This document shows, in pieces, positions 42,657 through 54,221 of a stretch of 64,000 nucleotides of DNA. Position numbers and translations under genes: made by a program. A model generated the notes under the pieces. The model did no database searches and was not told the DNA's origin. It worked only from the letters and a program-made list of their open reading frames with translations. This DNA is from Streptomyces sp. NBC_00377 (GTDB lineage: Bacteria; Actinomycetota; Actinomycetes; Streptomycetales; Streptomycetaceae), in NCBI RefSeq assembly GCF_036075115.1, contig NZ_CP107958.1:2790001-2854000 (forward strand), read 5' to 3'. Numbering within the stretch: the first letter of the stretch is position 1; each line of letters starts with the position of its first letter.

Positions 42657-45104
42657 TCACGCCCTCAGCGTCTCCTCCAGCTTGCGGGTGACGGAGGCGG
42701 CCTCGTCGCCGGGCAGGGGCGCGCCCTTGGTCCCGGTGACGTAGAAGGCGTCCACGGCGTTCGCGCCGAGCGTCGAGACGTGCATGCTGCGCACCCGCAG
42801 CCCCTCGTCCTCCAGGGCCTGTCCGATCCGGAACAGCAGTCCCGGCGCGTCCTGCGCGCGCACCTCGATGACCGTGGCGTGCCGGGAGGCGGCGGAGGCC
42901 ACCGTCACACGCGGCGGCGGCGCGACCACGCCCCGGCGGCGGGGGTAGGCGGCGTCCCGTTCCGCGAGCCGTCCGGCGATGTCGAGGGAGCCGTCCAGGG
43001 CGCGGACGAGGTCGGCGCGCAGCCGGGCCGCCTGGGGCAGGGAGCCGTACTCGGCGGCGACCCGCCAGTTCAGCAGCAGGACGGAGCCCTCCACACCGGT
43101 CGGCAGGTCCAGGGCGCGCAGCTCGGCGGTGCGCACGGTCAGCCGGTGCATGGCGAGGACGCCGGCGACCGCGGGCAGCACGCCCGGCTGGTCGGGCACG
43201 GCGATGAGCAGTTCCACGCCGAGCGGTTCGGGGTCGTCCGTAGGCCGGTCCTCGGTCGGGGCCTCGGTCTGGGCGCGCAGGGCCAGCACCGGGCTGCTGG
43301 TGGCGACCGCCTCGATGGCGAGCCGCTCCTGCTCGGCCGTGGGCGCGGCGGCGGCGGGTTCCTCGGGTTCGTCCCCGGCGAGCACCGCCGCGACCCGCTT
43401 GACCAGGTCCGCCACGAGCGAACCCCGCCAGGACGACCATGCGGCGGGGCCGGTGGCCAGCGCGTCCGCCTCGGTGAGCGCGTGCAGCAGCTCCAGGGTG
43501 CTCTGCGTGCCGACCGCGTCGGCGACCGAGCGGACCGTGGCCGGGTCCTCCAGGTCGCGCCGGGTGGCGGTCTCGACCAGCAGCAGGTGATGCCGTACGA
43601 GCGCGGAGAGGACGGCGACGTCGGCGCGGTCGAAGCCGATCCGGGCGGCGACGTCCTTGGCGATGATCTCGCCCGCGACCGAGTGGTCGCCGGGCCAGCC
43701 CTTGCCGATGTCGTGCAGCAGTGCGGAGACCAGCAGGAGGTCGGGGCGGCTGACCCGGCGGGTGAACTCGGAGGCGCGCACGGCGGTCTCGATGAGATGC
43801 CGGTCGACGGTCCAGATGTGCACGGCGTTGCGCTGCGGGCGGCAGCGCACCCGCTCCCAGTCGGGCAGCAGCCGGGTGATCAGCCCCTCGGCCTCCAGCG
43901 CCTCCCAGACCTCGATGGTGGGCTGCCCCGAGCCGAGCAGGGTGACCAGTTGCTCGCGGGCCTCGGCGGGCCACGGCGCGGGCAGCGGGCGCACGGTGGC
44001 GGCGAGGCGCCGGACGGCGTGCAGGGAGAGCGGGAGGCCGGCCTGCGCTGCGGCGGCCGCCGCTCGCAGCGGGAGCACGGGGTCGCGTTCGGGGCGGGCG
44101 GCACGGGCGAGCACCACTTCCCCGTCCTGCTCCACGACGCCTTCGGCGAGCGGGGAGCGCTCGGCGACGGGCTTGCCGCCGCCGAGCATGGCGCGCAGCC
44201 GCGGCCGCACGGCGCGCGACCTCAGCACGCGCCCCACCTCGCGCCAGGTGACGTCACTCGCGTACGAGATGACGCGGGCCGCCTCGTACACCTGCCGCAG
44301 CAGTGTGTCGGCGTCCAGCAGGCCCAGCTCGGCGGCCACCTGGTCCTGCTCCTGGAGGGCCAGCCGGTCGGTGGCGCGGCCGGTGGTCAGATGCAGGGCG
44401 TCCCGTACGTCGAGGAGGCGGCGCCGGGCGTCGTCGAGGCCCTCGCGGGGCGCGTCCGCCAGCCAGGAGGCGGCGACGGCCCGCAGCGCGGTGGCGTCCC
44501 TGAGCCCGCCCCGGGCCTCCTTCAGGTCGGGCTCCAGCAGGTACTGGAGCTCACCCTGGCGTTCGGCACGCTCGGCGCAGAGCTCCTGGAGTTCGGGCAG
44601 GCGCTTGGGCGCCTGGTTGCGCCAGTCGGCGAGGACGGCCGTACGCAGTCCCGCCGTCAGCGCGAGGTCGCCGGCGAGGTGGCGGGCGTCGAGGAGGCCG
44701 AGCTGGACCTTGAGATCCTCCCCGGCGGTCTTACGGGCCTCCGCCGGGGTGCGGACGGAGTGGTCCAGTGCGAGGCCCAGGTCCCAGACGGGATACCAGA
44801 GCCGGTCGGCGAGGGCGGCGACCGCCTTGGGGTCGTCGCCGTCGTGCAGGAGCAGGAGGTCGAGGTCGCTGCGCGGGGACAGCTCGCCCCGGCCGTAGCC
44901 GCCGACGGCGACCAGGGACACGCCCTTCAGTTCCTCGGTGCCGGCGGTGAAGAGCCCGCTCAGCCAGTCGTCGGTCAGTTCCGCGAGGGCCGCACGGCGC
45001 GGCGGCCCGGACCGCGCCCCCTCGGTGAGGAGGCGCAGCCGGGCCGCCGCGTAGCCGCTGGGTCCCGAGTCCTCTGCATCCTTGCGCATGTCCGTACTCG
45101 TCAC
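42657..45104 (-). CDS. glnD: PII-modifying nucleotidyltransferase GlnD
   Basis: This 815-residue bifunctional enzyme attaches and removes a nucleotide on PII according to nitrogen state. In Streptomyces it is known to adenylylate rather than uridylylate PII. Domains in order: nucleotidyltransferase (GGYGRGELSPRSDLDLLLL, about residues 68-86), GlnE-like helical region, HD domain (SALLHDIGKGWPGDHS) and two ACT domains (GVELLIAVPDQPGVLPAV and ATVIEVRAQDAPGLLFRI). GTG at 45104 has AGGAG seven bases upstream. It follows glnK by 26 bases. Confidence 0.95.
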   Translation of the reverse strand: MTSTDMRKDAEDSGPSGYAAARLRLLTEGARSGPPRRAALAELTDDWLSGLFTAGTEELKGVSLVAVGGYGRGELSPRSDLDLLLLHDGDDPKAVAALADRLWYPVWDLGLALDHSVRTPAEARKTAGEDLKVQLGLLDARHLAGDLALTAGLRTAVLADWRNQAPKRLPELQELCAERAERQGELQYLLEPDLKEARGGLRDATALRAVAASWLADAPREGLDDARRRLLDVRDALHLTTGRATDRLALQEQDQVAAELGLLDADTLLRQVYEAARVISYASDVTWREVGRVLRSRAVRPRLRAMLGGGKPVAERSPLAEGVVEQDGEVVLARAARPERDPVLPLRAAAAAAQAGLPLSLHAVRRLAATVRPLPAPWPAEAREQLVTLLGSGQPTIEVWEALEAEGLITRLLPDWERVRCRPQRNAVHIWTVDRHLIETAVRASEFTRRVSRPDLLLVSALLHDIGKGWPGDHSVAGEIIAKDVAARIGFDRADVAVLSALVRHHLLLVETATRRDLEDPATVRSVADAVGTQSTLELLHALTEADALATGPAAWSSWRGSLVADLVKRVAAVLAGDEPEEPAAAAPTAEQERLAIEAVATSSPVLALRAQTEAPTEDRPTDDPEPLGVELLIAVPDQPGVLPAVAGVLAMHRLTVRTAELRALDLPTGVEGSVLLLNWRVAAEYGSLPQAARLRADLVRALDGSLDIAGRLAERDAAYPRRRGVVAPPPRVTVASAASRHATVIEVRAQDAPGLLFRIGQALEDEGLRVRSMHVSTLGANAVDAFYVTGTKGAPLPGDEAASVTRKLEETLRA

Positions 45105-45130
45105 CCAGCGACTCCTGTTCTGTTCTGCCG

Positions 45131-47146
<2,016 letters not shown>

Positions 47147-48631
47147 TCAGACCGCTTCGGCGGTCTCCGGCAGCTCGATGGTGAGCCGCTCGGTCAGGTC
47201 CACGACCTCCGACAGATCCCCGAAGTCGCGTACGGCACTGTCGACCGTCTTTCGGATACGAGTGTTGACGCGCTCGGAGCGCACCTTCTTGGCCTCCTGC
47301 ATGGCCTGGGTGGCGAGGGTGGCGCTCTGCTCGGGCTCGCGCCGCAGGAGGTGCACGGTGGCCATGCCGATCAGGTTCAGCACGTAGGAACGCTGGTGGT
47401 CGCGGTCGCCCGCGAACAGCTCCACGGCCTTGCGCATCAGTGGCTCGGCCAGCGAGGCGTAGGCGGGGCTGCGGCCGGCCACGTAGGCGAGGTCGCGGAA
47501 GGAGTGGCTGTTCTCGCCGTAGAGCTCGGCCTCGGAGAAGAAGCGGATCCAGTCGGGGTCCGGCTCGTCCCACTCGTCGGAGTCGGCGAAGGTGTCCTCG
47601 GCCATCCGCACCGCCCGCTTGCACCGCCCGGGCTGCCCCATGTTGGCGTAGGCGCGGGCCTCCATCGCATACAGCATGGACTGGGTGCGCGGGCTCGCGC
47701 AGTCCCGGCTGCCGTACTGCGCGAGGTGGATCAGCTCCAGGGCGTCCTCGGGCCGGCCGAGGTGGATCATCTGGCGGCTCATGCTGGACAGCACGTAGCT
47801 GCCGAGCGGCCGGTCACCGGCCTCCTTGGCCGCGTGCAGGGCGAGGACGAAGTACTTCTGCGCGGTCGGCTGGAGCCCCACGTCGTAGCTCATCCAGCCG
47901 GCGAGTTCCGCGAGTTCGGCGGCGACCTTGAAGAGTCTCCTCGCGGTGGCCTCGGGCTGGGGCTCCTGGAGGAGGTCGGTCACCTCGTGCAGCTGCCCGA
48001 CGACCGCCTTGCGGCGCAGACCGCCGCCGCACTGGGCGTCCCACTGCCGGAACATCACGGTGGTCGACTCCAGCAGGTCCAGCTCGGGCCGCGAGAGCCG
48101 GCCGCGGGCCCGGCTGGTCGGCATCGAGTCCGGTTCCTCGGGGGGGGCGGGCGGCGAGGGGACGAGCCAGCGCTGCATGGGCTCGATCAGGGAGGGGCCC
48201 GCGCACAGGGCCAGCGACGTCCCGAGGAAGCCGCGCCGGGCCAGCATCAGGTCGCTGCGCGAGAACTCGCTGAGCTGGGCCACCGTCTGCGGGGCCGTCC
48301 ACGGCAGGTCGACGCCGGTCGCCGAGGGCGCCTGGCGTGCCGTGCGCAGCCCGAGATCCTCGACGGAGACGACACAGCCGAACCGCTCGGAGAACAGCTC
48401 GGACAGGATTTTCGGGATGGGCTCCCTGGGGTTCTCGCCGTCCAGCCAGCGGCGCACGCGCGAGGTGTCGGTGGAGATGTGGTTGGCGCCCAACTGGCGG
48501 GCGCGACGGTTGACTTGACGGGCCAGTTCACCCTTCGACCAGCCGCTCCGCACGAACCACGAGGCGAGCAACTCGTTCGGGCGCTTGTCCGCACCCGCAG
48601 CGCTACTTCCGCTTCCGCCGTTGCCGCTCAC
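47147..48631 (-). CDS. nsdA: Negative regulator of sporulation and antibiotic production NsdA
   Basis: The 494-residue cytoplasmic protein has an N-terminal segment like a degenerate helix-turn-helix (NELLASWFVRSGWSKGELAR, HISTDTSRVRRWLDGENPRE). The remainder is helical, TPR-like (ARRLFKVAAELAELAGWMSY, LYAMEARAYANMGQPGRCKR and similar units). Streptomyces NsdA is known to repress aerial growth and antibiotic synthesis when present. GTG at 48631 (VSGNGGSG) is chosen; the frame is open 15 codons further. Its position next to amtB and the Prim-Pol-like gene fits what I recall of the S. coelicolor locus. Confidence 0.88.
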   Translation of the reverse strand: MSGNGGSGSSAAGADKRPNELLASWFVRSGWSKGELARQVNRRARQLGANHISTDTSRVRRWLDGENPREPIPKILSELFSERFGCVVSVEDLGLRTARQAPSATGVDLPWTAPQTVAQLSEFSRSDLMLARRGFLGTSLALCAGPSLIEPMQRWLVPSPPAPPEEPDSMPTSRARGRLSRPELDLLESTTVMFRQWDAQCGGGLRRKAVVGQLHEVTDLLQEPQPEATARRLFKVAAELAELAGWMSYDVGLQPTAQKYFVLALHAAKEAGDRPLGSYVLSSMSRQMIHLGRPEDALELIHLAQYGSRDCASPRTQSMLYAMEARAYANMGQPGRCKRAVRMAEDTFADSDEWDEPDPDWIRFFSEAELYGENSHSFRDLAYVAGRSPAYASLAEPLMRKAVELFAGDRDHQRSYVLNLIGMATVHLLRREPEQSATLATQAMQEAKKVRSERVNTRIRKTVDSAVRDFGDLSEVVDLTERLTIELPETAEAV

Positions 48632-49078
48632 TGGAACGCCCCCATCCCTGAGACCACTTGTCACTGAGTGCGCCAAGCCTTATCAGAATGCCGGTAAATA
48701 CGGCCCGCCGTACGGTACTTGTCACCCTTCGAACGGAATGGCGACTTGCCTCCGGCATACCCACAAGCGCATGTGCCTCCAGGACCCGCACACTCAAAGT
48801 AATCCTGCGATCACGGGTCCGGCCACGAGGATCCCGGAAACGCCACCATTCGCCACCCCTTCGAATGAACTCCCGGTGGCCTGGGCGCGATTCACTTGAC
48901 ATAGGACGGCCGGAAGTGGGCGGAGCGGAGCACTCAGGGGCGCACGCAGCCGAGCACACCACCCGGAGCACTTCCGGACCCCGGATGAATCGAGCGGCCG
49001 ACGGGAAGCGGAAGTACGCAGAGTCACGTCGTTGGACCGCTGCGTAACCATCGGTGCGTCGGACCCGTTGGAGGGGGC
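48632..49078. promoter_or_regulatory. 447-base divergent region between nsdA and the Prim-Pol-like gene
   Basis: This stretch is noticeably less GC-rich than the genes around it, mainly at 48660-48900, and so probably holds promoters for both. On the minus strand GTGACA (48722-48717) is followed by TATTTA with a rather long 19-base gap, a weak promoter candidate for nsdA. No operator repeat or small gene is convincing. Confidence 0.45.
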
Positions 49079-49735
49079 ATGGGCTTCACGATCGGCGGCA
49101 TTCGCGAGATCCGCTCCGGCGCGCGCAGGCGCGGTCGCTCGTCCGAGTGCACCACCGTCGCCGAGTTCACGGGGCTCTGGGGCTGGGACGCGGTGCCCGG
49201 CGCACGGGCCGCCGCCGGCGTCTGCTCGTGCGGACGCCGCGACTGCCCGGAACCGGGCGCACATCCCCTGGGGTTCGCCCCCCGGGTCCCTGCCGGGGCC
49301 ACTCTCGACGACGTGTGCAGGGCCTGGTCGGAGTTCCCGGGAGCCGCGGTCATGCTGCCCGTCGGGCGCGCGTTCGACGTGATCGAGGTCGCCGAGCCCG
49401 CCGGCCGCCGCGCCCTGGTCCGGCTGGAGCGCATGGGTCTCCCCCTCGGCCCGGTCACCGCCACCCCCGAGGGCCGCACCCAGTTCCTCGTCGCCCCCGG
49501 CGCCGCCGCCGAACTGACCGGCCTGCTCTACCGCATGGGCTGGGACGACCCGACCGCCCTCGATCTGCACGGCCTCGGTCCCGGTACGTACATCACGGCC
49601 CCGCCCTCCGACCGCGGCGGCCTCGGCCCGGTGCGCTGGCTGCGTCCCCCCGCCCTGGACTCGGCGACCCGCCCCCCGCAGGCCCGCCTGCTGCTGGGCA
49701 CACTCGCCTACGTCGCCCACCGGTCACGGGCCTAG
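49079..49735 (+). CDS. Stand-alone Prim-Pol (bifunctional primase/polymerase)-like protein
   Basis: The 218-residue protein has the Prim-Pol landmark CSCGRRDCPEPGAHP (about residues 48-62), followed by ATLDDVCRAWSEFPGAAVMLPVGRAFDVIEV where active enzymes have a D-x-D pair. Here the pair is not clean (DVIEVAE), and I do not find the later conserved His. No helicase or zinc domain is fused. It may be a regulatory or degenerate member. ATG at 49079 has GGAGG immediately upstream. A MITE-like element begins right after its stop. Confidence 0.78.
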   Translation: MGFTIGGIREIRSGARRRGRSSECTTVAEFTGLWGWDAVPGARAAAGVCSCGRRDCPEPGAHPLGFAPRVPAGATLDDVCRAWSEFPGAAVMLPVGRAFDVIEVAEPAGRRALVRLERMGLPLGPVTATPEGRTQFLVAPGAAAELTGLLYRMGWDDPTALDLHGLGPGTYITAPPSDRGGLGPVRWLRPPALDSATRPPQARLLLGTLAYVAHRSRA

Positions 49736-49736
49736 G

Positions 49737-49961
49737 GGCCTGTCGTTCGGATCAAGTCGCGGGTCGCGGGGTGTGGCACGCACATCTGCCATCTGCGGCG
49801 TTGTCGTCGGTCGCCGACTCCCCCACTCTCGGCTTCGCTCGACCGGGGGACCCCCATCGCGTCGACTCCCTCCGCCGCCTTGCAGCTGCACGCACCACAC
49901 CCCGCTCGGGCCGGCCCACAAGGCACCGTAAGTCAGGCCGACCTGAGCCGAACGACAGGCC
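49737..49961. mobile_element. MITE-like element with 14-bp perfect terminal inverted repeats
   Basis: The ends GGCCTGTCGTTCGG (49737-49750) and CCGAACGACAGGCC (49948-49961) are perfect inverted repeats bounding 225 bases without coding capacity. Near-matches extend inwards. The left end begins one base after the TAG of the Prim-Pol-like gene. I associate similar sequences with Streptomyces intergenic regions. No target duplication is obvious. The remaining gap up to ftsY (49962-50154) contains only GC-rich sequence and the ftsY terminator. Confidence 0.8.
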
Positions 49962-50084
49962 TTGGCCCCGACCTGGGCCCGGCCCAGCCCCCGTCCGGCG
50001 GGCCCGTCCGGCCGCCGCGGAACGCGCGGCGGGGACGGCCGGCAGCCGGATCGCCACGGCGGCGTGGTCCGGGCACGAAATGCG

Positions 50085-50122
50085 GCAGCGCCCGCTCCCA
50101 CTGCACCTGGGGCGGGCGCTGC
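50085..50122 (-). terminator. Hairpin terminator after ftsY
   Basis: GCAGCGCCCGC (50085-50095) and GCGGGCGCTGC (50112-50122) pair perfectly, and the pairing continues inward by two or three bases. It starts 33 bases after the ftsY stop. Confidence 0.8.
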
Positions 50123-50154
50123 TCGCGTCCGTAACACGTGTGACGGCAGGCTGG

Positions 50155-51360
50155 TCAGTCCCCGATCAGGGCGTCGACGAACGCCTCCGGCTCGAACGGC
50201 GCCAGGTCGTCCGCGCCCTCGCCGAGTCCGATCAGTTTGACCGGGACGCCCAGCTCGCGCTGGACCGCGACCACGATGCCGCCCTTCGCCGTACCGTCCA
50301 GCTTGGTCAGGACGATGCCGGTGATGTCCACGACCTCGGCGAAGACTCGTGCCTGGACGAGCCCGTTCTGCCCGGTGGTGGCGTCGAGGACGAGCAGTAC
50401 CTCGTCGAGCGGCGCGTGCTTCTCGACGACCCGCTTGACCTTGCCGAGCTCGTCCATGAGCCCGGTCTTGGTGTGCAGCCGCCCGGCGGTGTCGATGAGG
50501 ACGACGTCCACCCCCATCTCCTTGCCCTCCTTCACCGCGTCGAACGCGACGGAGGCGGGGTCGCCGGCCTCGGGTCCGCGCACGGTGTGGGCGCCGACGC
50601 GCTCGCCCCAGGTCTGGAGCTGGTCGGCCGCCGCGGCCCGGAAGGTGTCGGCGGCGCCGAGGACGACAGTGCGCCCGTCGGCCACCAGCACGCGCGCGAG
50701 CTTGCCCGTGGTGGTGGTCTTGCCGGTGCCGTTGACCCCGACGACCATCACGATGCCCGGCTTGCGCTCCGCGGGCTCGGTCCGCACGGTGCGGTCGACC
50801 TCGGTGCCGACCAGCTTGAGCAGCTCATCGCGGAGCAGGCCGCGCAGCTCCTCGGGGGTGCGGGTGCCGAGCACCTTGACGCGCTCACGCAGCCGCTCGA
50901 CCAGCTCCTGGGTGGGCTGCACACCGACGTCGGCGGTGAGCAGGGTGTCCTCGATCTCCTCCCAGGTGTCCTCGTCGAGGTGCTCGCGCGAGAGCAGCGT
51001 GAGCAGGCCCTTGCCGAGGGCGTTCTGGGAGCGGGACAGGCGGGCGCGGAGGCGGACCAGCCGCCCCTCGGTGGGTTCCGGGATCTCGATCCCCGGAGCC
51101 TCGACGACGGGGGGCTCCTCGACGGCGGTGCCGGTCGAGGAGCCGTCGGGAAGATCCACCTCCTCGATGGTGCGGCGCGGTTCGTCGCGCGGCGTCTCGG
51201 CCTCGTCGCCGACCTGGGGCTCGGCCGGCGGGGCGGTGATGTCGGGCGCGGTGGGGGGCGGTGGCGGCAGCGACTTCGTCCGTCGGCTGCCGACGACGAG
51301 ACCGCCCAGCACACCGAGCACGACCACGGCGATGACTACAGCAAGGATGACGGTTTCCAT
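50155..51360 (-). CDS. ftsY: Signal recognition particle receptor FtsY
   Basis: The 401-residue SRP receptor starts with a membrane helix (METVILAVVIAVVVLGVLGGL), followed by an acidic Pro/Glu-rich linker (about 30-100) and the NG GTPase domain: G1 GVNGTGKTTT, DTFRAAAADQL, G3 DTAGRLHTK, G4 TKLDGTAKGG. The N-terminal helix is typical of actinobacterial FtsY, which is anchored directly. ATG at 51360. Works with Ffh to bring membrane proteins to the translocon. Confidence 0.97.
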   Translation of the reverse strand: METVILAVVIAVVVLGVLGGLVVGSRRTKSLPPPPPTAPDITAPPAEPQVGDEAETPRDEPRRTIEEVDLPDGSSTGTAVEEPPVVEAPGIEIPEPTEGRLVRLRARLSRSQNALGKGLLTLLSREHLDEDTWEEIEDTLLTADVGVQPTQELVERLRERVKVLGTRTPEELRGLLRDELLKLVGTEVDRTVRTEPAERKPGIVMVVGVNGTGKTTTTGKLARVLVADGRTVVLGAADTFRAAAADQLQTWGERVGAHTVRGPEAGDPASVAFDAVKEGKEMGVDVVLIDTAGRLHTKTGLMDELGKVKRVVEKHAPLDEVLLVLDATTGQNGLVQARVFAEVVDITGIVLTKLDGTAKGGIVVAVQRELGVPVKLIGLGEGADDLAPFEPEAFVDALIGD

Positions 51361-51531
51361 AACAAGGCCAGTATGCGTGACCCCCCTCCCGCCGAGGCGG
51401 GCGGCAGCCCGGGCGAACGGCGGCGAACGTCCCCTCCTCTCCGACCGTGCGCTACCCCTGGTTACCTGACGAGGTGTCAGCTAACGTCCTCCCGCATCGG
51501 CATCCACCCGCCCGGCGAAGGGGGCTCCTCC

Positions 51532-52500
51532 ATGCCCGTCACCGTCGTCCGTTTCAATCTCGTCGCGCCCGGTGCGACCCCCGCCGAGCTCGGGCGTCGT
51601 TACCGGGCCGCTCTGGAGATGGCCGCGTACGCCGACGAGTGCGGGGTCACGACCGTGCAGACCGAGGAGCACCACGGAGCCGAGAACAACTGGCTGCCCT
51701 CGCCGTTCGCCTTCGCGGGCGCCGTGCTCGGCGCGACCCGGCGGCTCGCGGTCACGGTCTCGGCGGTGATCGGCCCGCTGCACGACCCGCTGCGGCTGGC
51801 CGAGGACATCGCGGTCCTCGACCTGCTGAGCGGCGGCCGGCTGGTCACGGTCGCCGGGATCGGGTACCGGCCCGAGGAGTACGAGCGGGCGGGAGTGGAC
51901 TGGAAGCGGCGCGGGCGGCTCCAGGACGAGCTGCTCGACACCCTGCTCAAGGCGTGGACCGGCGAGGAGTTCGCGTACCGGGGCCGTACGGTACGGGTCA
52001 CCCCGCGCCCGTCCTCCGAGCCGCACCCCCTGCTGCTGGTCGGCGGTTCCTCCGAGGCAGCCGCCCGCCGGGCCGCCCGGTTCGGCCTGCCCTTCTTCCC
52101 GAGCGCGCACCTTCCGGAGCTGGAGGCGTACTACAAGGAGCGGCTCGTGGAGTACGGGACGGAGGGCTGGACGATGATGCCCGCGGCCGAGACCCCGCTG
52201 CTGCACATCGCCGAGGATCCCGACCGGGCGTGGGCCGAGTACGGCGAACACTTCCTGCACGAGGCGCGGACGTACGCCTCCTGGCAGTCGGGTGAGATCC
52301 GTTCGGCGGTGCGGTCGGCGGCGGGCAGCGTCCGGGAACTGCGGGCCGAGGGGGTCTACCGGATCCTGACGCCGGACGAGTGCGTGGAGCAGGGGCTCGA
52401 CAGCCTCGTGCTGCATCCGCTGGCGGGCGGGATGCCGACGGCGGAGGGGTGGCGCGGTCTGCGGCTGTTCTGCGAGAACGTGCTGCCCCGGCTCGGCTGA
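51532..52500 (+). CDS. LLM-class flavin-dependent oxidoreductase (luciferase-like)
   Basis: The 322-residue TIM barrel belongs to the bacterial luciferase-like superfamily using FMNH2 or F420. Characteristic parts are MAAYADECGVTTVQTEEHHG, PLHDPLRLAEDIAVLDLLSGGRL and VAGIGYRPEEYERAGVDWKRRGR. ATG at 51532 follows AAGGGGG; the open frame upstream lacks support. It is divergent from ftsY and convergent with glcP. Substrate unknown. Confidence 0.88.
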   Translation: MPVTVVRFNLVAPGATPAELGRRYRAALEMAAYADECGVTTVQTEEHHGAENNWLPSPFAFAGAVLGATRRLAVTVSAVIGPLHDPLRLAEDIAVLDLLSGGRLVTVAGIGYRPEEYERAGVDWKRRGRLQDELLDTLLKAWTGEEFAYRGRTVRVTPRPSSEPHPLLLVGGSSEAAARRAARFGLPFFPSAHLPELEAYYKERLVEYGTEGWTMMPAAETPLLHIAEDPDRAWAEYGEHFLHEARTYASWQSGEIRSAVRSAAGSVRELRAEGVYRILTPDECVEQGLDSLVLHPLAGGMPTAEGWRGLRLFCENVLPRLG

Positions 52501-52586
52501 GCCGGGGCTGCACGTTCCACGGGGGCCGAGAAGGGGGCGGCGGGGACTGGCCCGGCTCCTCGGGTTCAGGGGCCTCCTGGGGAGGC

Positions 52587-54011
52587 TCAGCCCATCTCCT
52601 CCAGCGCCTTGCCCTTCGTCTCCTTGACGTACTTCAGGACGAACGGGATGGAGAGCGCGGCGAAGACCGTGTAGATCACATAGGTCGCGGAGAGGTTCCA
52701 GTCGGCCAGCGACGGGAAGCTCGCGGTGATGGCCCAGTTGGCGATCCACTGCGCGGAGGCGGCCACGCCGAGGGCGGCGGCACGGATCCGGTTGGGGAAC
52801 ATCTCGCCGAGGAAGACCCAGACGACCACGCCCCAGGACAGGGCGAAGAAGAGGACGAAGACGTGGGCGGCGATCAGGGCGATCCAGCCCTGCGTGGCCG
52901 GCAGTTTGCCGTCGACCAGGTCGAAGGAGAACGCCCAGGCCTCCAGTGCGAGGCCGACGACCATGCCGACGGATCCGATGAGGGCGAGCGGCCTGCGGCC
53001 GACGCGGTCCACGAAGATCATCGCGATCACGGTGCCGATGATGTTGATGATGGACGTCGTGAAGGAGTAGAAGAACGAGTCCGTCGGGTCTACGCCGACC
53101 GACTGCCACAGCGTCGAGGAGTAGTAGAACGCGACGTTGATGCCGACGAACTGCTGGAAGACCGACAGGCCGATACCGACCCAGACGATCGGCTTGAAGA
53201 AGAAGGAGCCGCCGAGCAGGTCCTTGAACGTGGACTTGTGCTCGCTCTTCATCGCGTGCTCGATCTCGGCGACGCGGGCGTCCAGGTCGATCCTGTCACC
53301 CTCGACCTCTTCGAGGATGCCGCGGGCGCGCTCGCGCTTGCCGACGGAGATCAGGAAGCGCGGGGACTCGGGGATGGCGAAGGAGAGCAGGCCGTAGAGG
53401 ACCGCCGGGACCACCATGACGCCCAGCATGACCTGCCAGGCCTCCAGGCCCATGAGCTTGCCGCGCTGGTCGCCGCCCGCGGAGTTCAGCAGACCCCAGT
53501 TGACCAGCTGCGAGATCGCGATGCCGATGACGATCGCGGCCTGCTGGAAGGAGCCGAGGCGGCCGCGGTAGGCGGGCGGGGCGACCTCCGCGATGTAGGC
53601 GGGGCCGATCACGGAGGCCATGCCGATGGCGAAGCCGCCGACGACCCGCCACAGGGCGAAGTCCCAGAGGGAGAAGGGCAGGGCCGAGCCGACGGCGCTG
53701 ACGGTGAACAGCACGGCGGCGATCTGCATGACCCGGATGCGGCCGATGCGGTCGGCCATGCGGCCGGCGGTCGCGGCTCCGATGGCGCAGCCGATCAGGG
53801 CGATGGCGATGACCTGTGCCAGGGCCGCGGAACCGACGTCGTAGCGGTCCCGGATGGCCTCGACGGCGCCGTTGATGACGGAGCTGTCGTAGCCGAAGAG
53901 GAAGCCGCCCATCGCGGCCGCCGCCGCGATGAAGATGACGTGCCCGAGATGATCGGGATGAGCCGTGCCGGCTCCTGACTTGTGTGCCTGCTCTGTGCTG
54001 GTCACGTTCAA
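52587..54011 (-). CDS. glcP: Glucose permease GlcP (MFS sugar porter)
   Basis: The 474-residue transporter has twelve membrane helices. All sugar-porter signatures are present: FLFGYDSSVINGA, the RIGR loop after helix 2, PAYRGRLGSFQQ, PESPRFL at the end of helix 6, QQFVGINVAFYYSS (helix 7), VDRVGRRPL, and ETKGKALEEM at the C-terminus. Streptomyces takes up glucose by the proton-coupled GlcP rather than a PTS; the position beside smc and ftsY fits glcP1 of S. coelicolor as I recall it. ATG at 54011, with a good promoter about 75-110 bases upstream. Confidence 0.92.
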   Translation of the reverse strand: MNVTSTEQAHKSGAGTAHPDHLGHVIFIAAAAAMGGFLFGYDSSVINGAVEAIRDRYDVGSAALAQVIAIALIGCAIGAATAGRMADRIGRIRVMQIAAVLFTVSAVGSALPFSLWDFALWRVVGGFAIGMASVIGPAYIAEVAPPAYRGRLGSFQQAAIVIGIAISQLVNWGLLNSAGGDQRGKLMGLEAWQVMLGVMVVPAVLYGLLSFAIPESPRFLISVGKRERARGILEEVEGDRIDLDARVAEIEHAMKSEHKSTFKDLLGGSFFFKPIVWVGIGLSVFQQFVGINVAFYYSSTLWQSVGVDPTDSFFYSFTTSIINIIGTVIAMIFVDRVGRRPLALIGSVGMVVGLALEAWAFSFDLVDGKLPATQGWIALIAAHVFVLFFALSWGVVVWVFLGEMFPNRIRAAALGVAASAQWIANWAITASFPSLADWNLSATYVIYTVFAALSIPFVLKYVKETKGKALEEMG

Positions 54012-54092
54012 CTCCTCGGGCCGTCGGCAACGCCGCCGACGGGATCAACCGCTCCAGATAGGTGGTACCTGAAGGTAAAAGCAACGGTGCCG

Positions 54093-54120
54093 AGACTATT
54101 CCTTCAAGTGTCGAAGTCAA
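54093..54120 (-). promoter_or_regulatory. Promoter candidate for glcP
   Basis: On the minus strand TTGACT (54120-54115) and TAGTCT (54098-54093) are 16 bases apart in an AT-richer zone. A start near 54086 would give a leader of about 75 bases. Short direct repeats CCTTCAGG/CTTGAAGG-like occur around it, but no clear operator. Confidence 0.6.
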
Positions 54121-54221
54121 GAGGGGGTGACTGTGACCCTTCAGTGCGTGCGTGCAGGAAATGTGTTCAACTCTTGAAGAGACGCTCGGAGCTTTACTCC
54201 GGTTACCCCGCCACGGGCGTT

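Noticed and set aside
49054..51531. N-terminal extension of the LLM oxidoreductase frame over ftsY and the MITE
   Set aside because: The extension reads through an opposite-strand gene and non-coding repeats. The family start at 51532 has a ribosome site.
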